The notes beneath the pieces were generated by a model that saw nothing but the letters and a program-made list of their open reading frames with translations, made no database searches and was not told where the DNA came from. Positions 52,313 through 60,276 of a DNA stretch of 64,000 nucleotides are shown in pieces (position 1 is the stretch's first letter; the number at the start of each line of letters is the position of its first letter). The position numbers and the translations under genes were made by a program. Source of the DNA: Burkholderiales bacterium RIFCSPLOWO2_02_FULL_57_36. GTDB taxonomy: Bacteria > Pseudomonadota > Gammaproteobacteria > Burkholderiales > Burkholderiaceae_D. The stretch is from assembly GCA_001770855.1 (NCBI GenBank), contig MESE01000052.1:1-64000 (forward strand), in the 5' to 3' direction.

Positions 52313-54241
52313 ATGAAGCGTGCATTGCAAAAGCAAGCGGTCGGAGGCGTGCCAATGGCCGCAGCTCGGACAAGCGGCGCGGAATCTGCTTTCATTGATA
52401 ACCGACCCGCGAGCGACGTGCAACGCAAGTTGCGCAATACGATCGAGAATGGCGCGCCGATGATCGCCCAGCGAAAAAAGATGGAGGCGATTCGCGGCGA
52501 ACCGGCACAGCGTAAGGCAGAGGAGGATCCGCTCCAGGCAAAGTCCGCCGCTGCGCAGCGTGTGGCGGATGACGAGGACGTATTGCAGGGAAAGTTCGAT
52601 GGCTTGGCAGCGAATGCGGTACAAAAGAAAGACGTACCAAATGAAAACGGCATGCCGGAACAATTGAAAGCCGGTATCGAGTCATTGTCCGGCGTGGACA
52701 TGTCTAACGTACGGGTGCACGCCAATTCGGAAAAGCCGGCGCAACTCAATGCGCTGGCCTATGCGCAAGGCAACGACATTCATCTCGGTCCCGGCCAGGA
52801 ACAGCATTTGCCGCATGAGGCGTGGCATGTGGTGCAGCAGCGGCAGGGCCGGGTAGAGCCGACGACCCAGGCCAAGGGAACCGCAATCAACGATGATGCC
52901 AACCTCGAACAGGAAGCCGATGTGATGGGTGCACGGGCGATCCAGATGCACACGGTGCAGAGAAAGCAGGCAGTGAGCGACGGCAATGCGGTATCGAGCG
53001 ATGCGCAAACGCCATCGGCTTCGATGCTGCAAATCATGCAGCTTTATGCTGGCGTTGCTCAACTGGGAAGGAACCATGCAGGCGGAAACCCCAGAGGCAG
53101 GGGCGGCAAAGGCGGCTACCATTCCGGCAAAGGCGGGAAAAAAAATATTCACAAGGGAGGAAAGCCCGCCGAGGAAATGCTGCGTCGGAAAAATATCGGC
53201 CTCCATGATGAAAGACGAAAGGCGCGCAGGCAAAGACCCGTCCACAATTTCGATCCTGCCCCTCATGCTCGCGGAAACGACGGGAATCATGCACGGCGTG
53301 ACGTACCCCAAGAAGACGATGTTCATGATATGCCGGTCCAGGGCGGTCTTGGAATGGGCGTTGGTCTTGGCGTGGTTATCGACGATATGGAGGATCTGGA
53401 CGACGAACGAGGGCGCGGCGAAGTGCGCATCGATATGCCGGACGACGAACAAGGGCGCGGCGAAGTGCGGATCGATATGCCGGACGATCAGCGGGTACAA
53501 GGCGGGGTTCGCCGCCGGCGCGGCATAGGAAAAAGAATACGCGACAAGGCTTTCGGGGGCCGGACTTTCGGCGACGGCTCCAATTTGATCGGCGCAACCG
53601 CGAACACGATTGGCGACGGGACGTATCACGAAGTCGCAATTGCATCGACACTGCTCATGATCGGCAGCGCGGGCGTACTGGCCAGCGGAATCAAACTGCT
53701 CATCGATGGCACCTCAAGATCCACCACGGCGACCAAGCCCGAAGACAAACGGGAAGCCCGGAACACCATGGCGATGGGCGGCTCCAACATGTATAGCGGC
53801 CTGATGGGAATGCTTTCCGCCTCCGCTGCATTGGCCGAAAAGAAAACGCTGGCGACCATTTGGGGCACCGTATCGACCGGGGCATGGGTAGTCACTGAGC
53901 TGATAAACATTGTTTCCCAAGTCGACATTATTCAGATTCTGTTCAGGAAGAATAAGTCGAAAGTGGAGTATGTAAAGCCACTGCTCGCCTTGCTGGCATC
54001 CCTGATCAAATGCATAGGTGGCATTCTGTATGTATACAGCGCCATCATGAGCGCCGTCGACGAAAAAAGCGACGACGGGCCGAAAAACGCCGGCATCAGT
54101 TTGATGATTATCGGTGCCGGCATCAGCACCTTGCATGGAATCATCAAGCTTCTGCTGATCTGCATACAGAAATGCAGGGAGGGCGGTAATCATGAGCCGG
54201 AGGACGTCATTGAGGATCTGGATCTGGAGATGGGGCAATAG
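52313..54241 (+). CDS. eCIS cargo candidate: DUF4157 with hydrophobic multi-helix C-terminus
   Basis: A 642-residue protein. AGGAG is seven bases before the ATG at 52313; an ATG at 52307 is too close to it. Parts in order: leader (AFIDNRPASDVQRKL, then repeated QRK motifs, about 1-110); DUF4157 (about 112-205) with HEAWH at 168-172 and LEQEAD; a Gly/His/Arg-rich linker; two 14-residue acidic repeats (363-390); and a hydrophobic part with about four or five helices (442-464, 494-509, 513-536, 555-582, 593-618). DUF4157 is a known mark of eCIS-associated cargo. The C-terminus could insert into membranes. Basic residues (RRRRGIGKRIRDK) precede the helices. Confidence 0.8.
   Translation: MKRALQKQAVGGVPMAAARTSGAESAFIDNRPASDVQRKLRNTIENGAPMIAQRKKMEAIRGEPAQRKAEEDPLQAKSAAAQRVADDEDVLQGKFDGLAANAVQKKDVPNENGMPEQLKAGIESLSGVDMSNVRVHANSEKPAQLNALAYAQGNDIHLGPGQEQHLPHEAWHVVQQRQGRVEPTTQAKGTAINDDANLEQEADVMGARAIQMHTVQRKQAVSDGNAVSSDAQTPSASMLQIMQLYAGVAQLGRNHAGGNPRGRGGKGGYHSGKGGKKNIHKGGKPAEEMLRRKNIGLHDERRKARRQRPVHNFDPAPHARGNDGNHARRDVPQEDDVHDMPVQGGLGMGVGLGVVIDDMEDLDDERGRGEVRIDMPDDEQGRGEVRIDMPDDQRVQGGVRRRRGIGKRIRDKAFGGRTFGDGSNLIGATANTIGDGTYHEVAIASTLLMIGSAGVLASGIKLLIDGTSRSTTATKPEDKREARNTMAMGGSNMYSGLMGMLSASAALAEKKTLATIWGTVSTGAWVVTELINIVSQVDIIQILFRKNKSKVEYVKPLLALLASLIKCIGGILYVYSAIMSAVDEKSDDGPKNAGISLMIIGAGISTLHGIIKLLLICIQKCREGGNHEPEDVIEDLDLEMGQ
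53399..53482. repeat. 42-bp tandem repeat, two units
   Basis: Two nearly identical 42-base units encode DDERGRGEVRIDMP and DDEQGRGEVRIDMP in the first cargo gene; a partial third unit (GACGATCAG) follows. The repeat lies in the linker between the DUF4157 part and the hydrophobic part. Confidence 0.9.
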
Positions 54242-54257
54242 CTAAAAAGGAATAGCC

Positions 54258-55706
54258 ATGAAGCAGACAATGCCGGTCCGGCCTGAAGCGGAAAACAGCA
54301 GTGCAGCAAGCGGGAGAGTTGCCGATGAAAACCGGCAGGATGCCTTTGTCGACAACCGCACCACGGCTGCTGCTCAGCGCAAGCTGGCGTACGAGATTGA
54401 CCGCAGCCCGCGCATGGCCGCGCAGCGCAGGCAGAGCGGGATGCAGCCGGCATTCCAGATTCGCGGCATCCCGATGGATCGAAATGAACCCGCCTCCGCG
54501 AGGCCCGCGATGCAAAACCAGCCAGTCCAGCGCGAGGTCCGGGTTGACAGCTTGGACGATGGGGCGGAGTTCGAGGTGACCGATTTCGTTCCGAAGCACT
54601 TTGGATTTACCTCCGCAGGCGCTCTCATTTACCGCAAGTGGCTGAAGGATGGAGTGGATCATCACTATGCGACGAAACAGCAACTGGTTGCGGCGATAGA
54701 AGCGCTGGCCCGGCCATCCAGGCAATCTTTCGGCGGCATCTTCGCACATGCCGCGCAACAAGCCGGTGTGGACATCCACTGGCTGGAACAGTATCTGACG
54801 GACATGGGCGGAACACTGCAGACCCTGAATCTGGAAACACCGGAAATGATTGTAGAGAAGATCCATGTGCGTAATCCGAATTCGACGATTTCCGTCGAGC
54901 AGATCGAAGACTTCACATTACAAGAGTTGATGGAGCAGATTCTCCTGTCGAACATCATGACGCAGAGTTGCGGGCAGACTGCCAACCTGATTCATGAATT
55001 CCTGGCGCCATCCACTACTGGCGTGGCGCCTGTTGAAATGGATCTATCCGCGGTGATTAGTGCGATCCGGAGTGCTAATGACAAGTCAGCCAGCGAATTG
55101 AAGCACCAGAATGTAAAGATCGAAGGTGGCGGGCACGCATTTGTGGTTGAGGTTTTCAACGATCGCGGCAAGATTTTCCAGAGTTTCTTCGGAAGATATT
55201 CCTTTGCAAAAGATCTGGAGCGGAACAAGAGCTACCCGCTTGGCCAGTTCGTACAGAAGCTGGAAAATGCGCTGGCAACCACGCCTGTCAGCGCTACTGC
55301 GCCGGCAAAAGTCGATGCGGCGCGGATTGAATTGTTCAACAGCGGCGCGGTGCACCCGGACGGAAAATTCCGGATCAATATTTTCGCCTCCGAGAGCAAT
55401 GTGGAACAGCGGATCGCCAATAAATTTGCCGCGCAATCAAATGTGTGGAACCCGCGACTGGGCGATGCCGCGAAGGACCATTTGCATAACGGCGAGCCTG
55501 AAGATGCGATGGATGGGCCGCCGGTGACCATACTGGATTACGAATTCAAGGTAATCGGCATGACGCTTGACTTTGGCGATATCAATGAAGACGTAATCAA
55601 AAATGGTGGATTGGATATCGGTGCGACGGCAATGCTGGACGCGTACCGGTTTGTTTTAAAAAGCAAAACCGCAACAAATTATCGCTTCGAGTATGACCCG
55701 GCATGA
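54258..55706 (+). CDS. eCIS cargo candidate without DUF4157, possible Cys/His papain-like enzyme
   Basis: A 482-residue protein starting 16 bases after the previous stop. The N-terminus shares the array leader (DAFVDNRTTAAAQRKL ... SPRMAAQRR) but DUF4157 is absent. The middle part has SNIMTQSCGQTANLIHEFL (Cys238) and EGGGHAFVVEVF (His293), a layout like papain-fold proteases or deamidases, in which a Cys at a helix start is followed by a His in a strand and then an acidic or amide residue. FFGRYSF follows the His. The last 160 residues are not recognised. The fold call is an inference from these two motifs; a similar pair occurs in the gene at 62441. Confidence 0.7.
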   Translation: MKQTMPVRPEAENSSAASGRVADENRQDAFVDNRTTAAAQRKLAYEIDRSPRMAAQRRQSGMQPAFQIRGIPMDRNEPASARPAMQNQPVQREVRVDSLDDGAEFEVTDFVPKHFGFTSAGALIYRKWLKDGVDHHYATKQQLVAAIEALARPSRQSFGGIFAHAAQQAGVDIHWLEQYLTDMGGTLQTLNLETPEMIVEKIHVRNPNSTISVEQIEDFTLQELMEQILLSNIMTQSCGQTANLIHEFLAPSTTGVAPVEMDLSAVISAIRSANDKSASELKHQNVKIEGGGHAFVVEVFNDRGKIFQSFFGRYSFAKDLERNKSYPLGQFVQKLENALATTPVSATAPAKVDAARIELFNSGAVHPDGKFRINIFASESNVEQRIANKFAAQSNVWNPRLGDAAKDHLHNGEPEDAMDGPPVTILDYEFKVIGMTLDFGDINEDVIKNGGLDIGATAMLDAYRFVLKSKTATNYRFEYDPA

Positions 55707-55800
55707 CAATGCATTGATGATCCGGAACCGGGCGGCCTTGAGATGCTGAACCAATTATCAACATGAGGCAGCCAGTGGATCACGCCGAAGGGAAAACGAT

Positions 55801-58800
55801 ATGAAGCAACGAATAGAGCGTGAATCCGGGCAGCAGCCATCGAACATTGAGGACAGGACGCCCGCCGGCCATCAGGCGCCATTTGTCGATAATCGCAGCT
55901 CTGCAGCGACGCAGCGCAAGCTTGCTCGCATGATTGCACAGGGGACTTCGGCGCAACGCAAGCAGATGACGCTCATATCCGGCGCAACAGCGCAGCGTAT
56001 GAACGACGAGGAAGAAGAACCCCTGCAGCGCGCCGGCATGGAAGAGGCGGCGTTGCCGCAAGCCAGGCTTGCCGAATCAGCACCGGCGCAATTGGCGCAA
56101 CAGGAAGCGCCCAAGGCCAATGACACGGGGCTGCCGAACCAGCTGAAATCGGGCATTGAAAACCTGTCTGGCATGAGCATGGATCATGTGCAGGTGCATT
56201 ACAACTCGGCGCAACCGGCGCAGTTGAACGCGCATGCGTATGCGCAGGGTAGCGAGATTCATGTGGCGCCCGGGCAGGAAAGGCATTTGCCGCACGAGGC
56301 GTGGCATGTGGTGCAGCAGGCGCAAGGAAGAGTGCGGCCCACCATGCAGATGAAAGGTGGCGTTCCAATCAATGATGATGAGCGCCTGGAGCACGAAGCG
56401 GATGTAATGGGGACCAGGGCGGTTGCGCAACGTGCGGGTGAAAGTGAAGATGCGCCAGGAGGGACAACAGAGAAGTATTCCGGCCTGGCGGATTCCAGTC
56501 GGCAGGAGCCAGTGCAACGGAGAAGAGCCCGCCATTTCGATGATGGGAATTCATCGAGACTTTCACGGACTTTGTCGCGTCCACGGCTCGCGTCGCCCCA
56601 TGTAGCACTACAGAAGGTAGAGTCTGGTGGAATTGCCAATCGCGGAAACGATTGTTTCCTCAACGCCGTTCTGCAGTTGGTCGGCGCAGGATACGCCCCA
56701 TTGTTCAATCCGGAGAGAAATTTGTGGGGGGAAGACTCCCGGATAATACAGGCGGCTCTATGGCGCGTAATCGGACGTGTCAATTCCGGAGAAGATGTCG
56801 ACAAGGAGGCGATCGGTACCTTGCGCAAGCCCTTGGTGGGCCACAAGGTCCAGGGCAAGCCTATTGTTCCATCGGAAGACGATCAGGAGGATGCCGCGGA
56901 GGTCTTGGAGCGGTTGCTGAGCTTGGCGCTCCCCGGAGGCCAGACGGTAGGCGTCGAGGAAACTCGGCGCTTCAAGAAATCGACCAAGGACGAAGGTTTC
57001 AAAGGCAAGCGCGAACAATTGCTGGAATACCAGGACAACCAGGCGGCAGTCGCACACAATACCTCCATCATTCCGGTTGAAATGGAGAACTACGCGACCT
57101 TCCATGAGTTCTTGTTTCGTGAATACGGCGAAGGAAATATCACCACGGAATTCGATGCAAAAAACCGGGCGGCCCTGTTGGTAGGAGAGGAGGTTCATCG
57201 GGTCGATGAAATTTCCGTTCAACGACGGTTCACCCAGTTGCCGGATGTCCTGACCTTCCACTTGCACCGATTCCGGATCGGCGCGGAAGGCGCGCAGCAA
57301 CGGATCGGTCGATCCTTCGATATGCCTCCCGAGTTGGTCCTCAAGGCCGGCAAGGATAAATCCGCGACATGGAATCGCTATCGGCTGGTCGCCTTCGTGG
57401 TGCAATCAGGCGGCCTGGGCGGTGGGCATTATGTGGCCGAACGGCTGGAACAGGAAGGCTGGCTGACCAAGGACGATGACAAGAAATCCGATGCAAAGCG
57501 CGCACCGCAAAATGTGACTCAGGGATACCTCTACACCTATCAGCGCATTGAACGGGTTTCGACGAAGCCATCGGATCCGCTTCTGCAGGAAACGCAACCT
57601 TCCCAGACGGAGTTCGTCCGCGACATCGATTTTGGACCGAGCGAATCGAGCGATTCCACATTGAAGGGGACAGTTGAAGAATCTCAGGCGATTGCAAGCA
57701 CCAAACACTCCGGCTTGGCGAACAATGGAACAGATTGTTTCATGAATGTAGCCTTGCAGATGATGAACGGCCCCCTGCGCGATGTGTTCGATCCGGTCAA
57801 GATGAATCCGAAATCCCCGAAATTCTCGTTCTTCGAAACGCTATGGAAAATGCTCAGGGCGCTAAGAGCCGAGGGGAGCAAGGCGCTCCCGCACAAACAC
57901 GTTGCGGCGATCCGCAAGGTTTTGAAAGCAGAAAATCTGTTGAGCTCGGAAGTCGGGCAGGAAGATGCGTCTGAACTCCTGTTGAAACTGCTCGATCTGG
58001 CGCTGCAAGGTGCGCAAAAAATCGGCATCTCCAGGGAGCGTAGTTTCGAGGCGTCGGCCTCTACTGCCTATGTCGGTGAAGTCACGCGGGATCCGGCCGA
58101 ATACGATCCTTCTGGCACGAATGTGGCGCCGGAAGCGCCGGCCAACGCCATTCCCGTCGATATCCGGGATTACGATACTCTGGAGCAGTTCATCGGAACG
58201 CGATTCGGGAAAGGTACGTACATCGATTACGGAAAAGGGAACGAGCCGAAAATACTCCAAGGGGAACAGATGTTGACGGTGTCGCGGGTAAAAGAAGTGC
58301 TCAAGTTCACCCAATTGCCGAGTCTTTTGACGTTTGTCCTCAATCGGTCCATGCAAAACGAAGAAGGACGCCGCAGGCGTTTGGACAAAGCGTTTTTCAT
58401 GCCGGACATGTTCGCGCTGACGAATCCGCAAGACCCGTCAAGCGTTCTACGCTACCGGTTAAACGGCGTGATCGTCCAGTCCGGAACGCTCGAAGAGGGG
58501 CACTACTACGGATGGATGCGTTCAGGCGATCAATGGCTCAAGGCAAATGACGCCAAAGTGACGGAGCATGTAAGTCCAGGTGCGGATCAGGACCGAGGAT
58601 ACGTCTATACCTACGAGCAGGTTTCGGACAAGGCATCCGAAAAAATGGCTTCGGCCGAGGTCATGTCTTCCATGTCTCCCGATGCTCTATTGCTGCACGA
58701 GGTGCTTCGAAAGAATCGAAGGCGTGCTTTACAGATTTTATCCACCGGTCGAGTTCCTTTGAATTTCAAGCATCCCAAATCTCAAACGACGGTGCTCCAT

Positions 58801-60111
58801 GAACTGGTGCGGCAAAATGACTCGGAGCTGGTCCGATTGGTCTTGCGCCTGGGAGCTGACCCCACGATTGCGAACGTGAAGAACGAGACTCCAATCGAGA
58901 TCGCCTTGGCACAAGAGTCCACGGAAATGGTGGCTTTGCTCACCCAGTCCAGTCAAAGCGATTTACAAGCATTGCGAAAAAATCTGCAAGTCATTTCGGG
59001 CGACGATTCGGCGAGCGCACTGGATCTCTACGCGAGACTGGGCGAACTGCGGTCGCAACTGGACAACGACATTGACAAGTTGCTTGGAACAAATCCCGAC
59101 GAAGCTGCGAAACTGATCGCTCGTCGCGAGGAGCTTGATCAAACCCTCGCGAGCCTGAATGAAAAAACGGCTACTGCGATGGGAATCAAGCGCGCAGGAC
59201 CTGGCCGCAGGCCGGATGCCCATAAATCCTATGACGACCGTGAAGGGGCCGATTTGAAGCTCCTGTTGAGCACGCTGAAAAAACCGCAGCTGGATGCCTA
59301 TAAGCGATTCATGGCGGTAGCAAAAAATGCGAAAGGCGCTGCCTCGAAGCCCATTTCCGAAGGACTTTCGGCGGCTTATGCCCAGGATGTATTACCCGCG
59401 TTCAAGAATATTTCACCATGGAAGGGTGAAGGCGACCTCGAGTACGACATCGACGGCGTCGCCTGGGATCAGAAAGCGCTCTTCGTGGATCAACATACGC
59501 CTTTCGAAGGACGACTGGGCCATACGCAAAAAAAACATTCGAGCTCGAAAGGAGGACTCAATGGATTATTGTTGGACTCGACCACTATCGATTCCCGCAA
59601 CTATGAACTGATTTGGGAAAGAATTCTCAACGAAGCGCTGACTGGGCACCTGGATCCAAAATATTTGGCCGAAGTGCGTGCCCCCGATTCTTCAGCCCTG
59701 ATTTCCGAATCAGACTCTGTATTCGACGAGACAAAAAAGGGAAATCCGGAAGATGTTCGTCTGGCCATCAAGCTTGACAACCTGGCCACCGGTCCCAGTT
59801 CGACGATTCGACCAATCGAGCAAAGCTGGGTGCCTGGTTTGGGCGAGAATATTCAGAAAATATTAGCCAAGGAAAAAATAGGCTACACGCGCCACTCGAA
59901 CAATCGACACTGGCTTCCACCGGGAATCTTGTATTGGGAACACAGCATCGGTTCAGGGAGCCGGGTCAAGCTCGTGGTCAGTCATGATCTATCGACCATG
60001 TACCTGACGTGTACGCATTATTCCGGATTTTCCATTCGCAACGAAAAAGGCGTCGCTCGGTTTTGTAATCCGTTCTTTCAAGTGAACCTTCAGGATGCGC
60101 CTCGAAAGTAG
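55801..60111 (+). CDS. eCIS cargo candidate: DUF4157, two USP deubiquitinase-like domains, ankyrin repeats
   Basis: A 1436-residue protein. Parts in order: leader (APFVDNRSSAATQRKL, about 1-100); DUF4157 (about 108-205) with HEAWH at 165-169; a first USP-like domain (about 274-585) with the Cys box GIANRGNDCFLNAVLQ (Cys285), DDQEDAAEVL, LPDVLTFHLHRF and GGGHYV (His543); a second (about 636-940) with GLANNGTDCFMNVALQ (Cys646), EDASELLLKL, LPSLLTFVLNR and EEGHYY (His901) plus Asn916-Asp917; about three ankyrin repeats (960-1050); and an unrecognised end of about 380 residues. USP domains cleave ubiquitin from eukaryotic proteins, so a eukaryotic target is likely. All key residues are retained by eye. 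Confidence 0.85.
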   Translation: MKQRIERESGQQPSNIEDRTPAGHQAPFVDNRSSAATQRKLARMIAQGTSAQRKQMTLISGATAQRMNDEEEEPLQRAGMEEAALPQARLAESAPAQLAQQEAPKANDTGLPNQLKSGIENLSGMSMDHVQVHYNSAQPAQLNAHAYAQGSEIHVAPGQERHLPHEAWHVVQQAQGRVRPTMQMKGGVPINDDERLEHEADVMGTRAVAQRAGESEDAPGGTTEKYSGLADSSRQEPVQRRRARHFDDGNSSRLSRTLSRPRLASPHVALQKVESGGIANRGNDCFLNAVLQLVGAGYAPLFNPERNLWGEDSRIIQAALWRVIGRVNSGEDVDKEAIGTLRKPLVGHKVQGKPIVPSEDDQEDAAEVLERLLSLALPGGQTVGVEETRRFKKSTKDEGFKGKREQLLEYQDNQAAVAHNTSIIPVEMENYATFHEFLFREYGEGNITTEFDAKNRAALLVGEEVHRVDEISVQRRFTQLPDVLTFHLHRFRIGAEGAQQRIGRSFDMPPELVLKAGKDKSATWNRYRLVAFVVQSGGLGGGHYVAERLEQEGWLTKDDDKKSDAKRAPQNVTQGYLYTYQRIERVSTKPSDPLLQETQPSQTEFVRDIDFGPSESSDSTLKGTVEESQAIASTKHSGLANNGTDCFMNVALQMMNGPLRDVFDPVKMNPKSPKFSFFETLWKMLRALRAEGSKALPHKHVAAIRKVLKAENLLSSEVGQEDASELLLKLLDLALQGAQKIGISRERSFEASASTAYVGEVTRDPAEYDPSGTNVAPEAPANAIPVDIRDYDTLEQFIGTRFGKGTYIDYGKGNEPKILQGEQMLTVSRVKEVLKFTQLPSLLTFVLNRSMQNEEGRRRRLDKAFFMPDMFALTNPQDPSSVLRYRLNGVIVQSGTLEEGHYYGWMRSGDQWLKANDAKVTEHVSPGADQDRGYVYTYEQVSDKASEKMASAEVMSSMSPDALLLHEVLRKNRRRALQILSTGRVPLNFKHPKSQTTVLHELVRQNDSELVRLVLRLGADPTIANVKNETPIEIALAQESTEMVALLTQSSQSDLQALRKNLQVISGDDSASALDLYARLGELRSQLDNDIDKLLGTNPDEAAKLIARREELDQTLASLNEKTATAMGIKRAGPGRRPDAHKSYDDREGADLKLLLSTLKKPQLDAYKRFMAVAKNAKGAASKPISEGLSAAYAQDVLPAFKNISPWKGEGDLEYDIDGVAWDQKALFVDQHTPFEGRLGHTQKKHSSSKGGLNGLLLDSTTIDSRNYELIWERILNEALTGHLDPKYLAEVRAPDSSALISESDSVFDETKKGNPEDVRLAIKLDNLATGPSSTIRPIEQSWVPGLGENIQKILAKEKIGYTRHSNNRHWLPPGILYWEHSIGSGSRVKLVVSHDLSTMYLTCTHYSGFSIRNEKGVARFCNPFFQVNLQDAPRK

Positions 60112-60276
60112 AAATGGCCGCGCTCTAGCCACGGAGCCCTTCCATCGCATACAGTTGGGAGCAGCTCGCGGTATGGCAAGATTTCTCCATGGCTTGCCTG
60201 ATAAGCGTGGCGGAGGGCACTGCTCGTTGATGGATACTTGAACTGAGACGTTGGATTTTCCTATCTGGAGGCTTGC

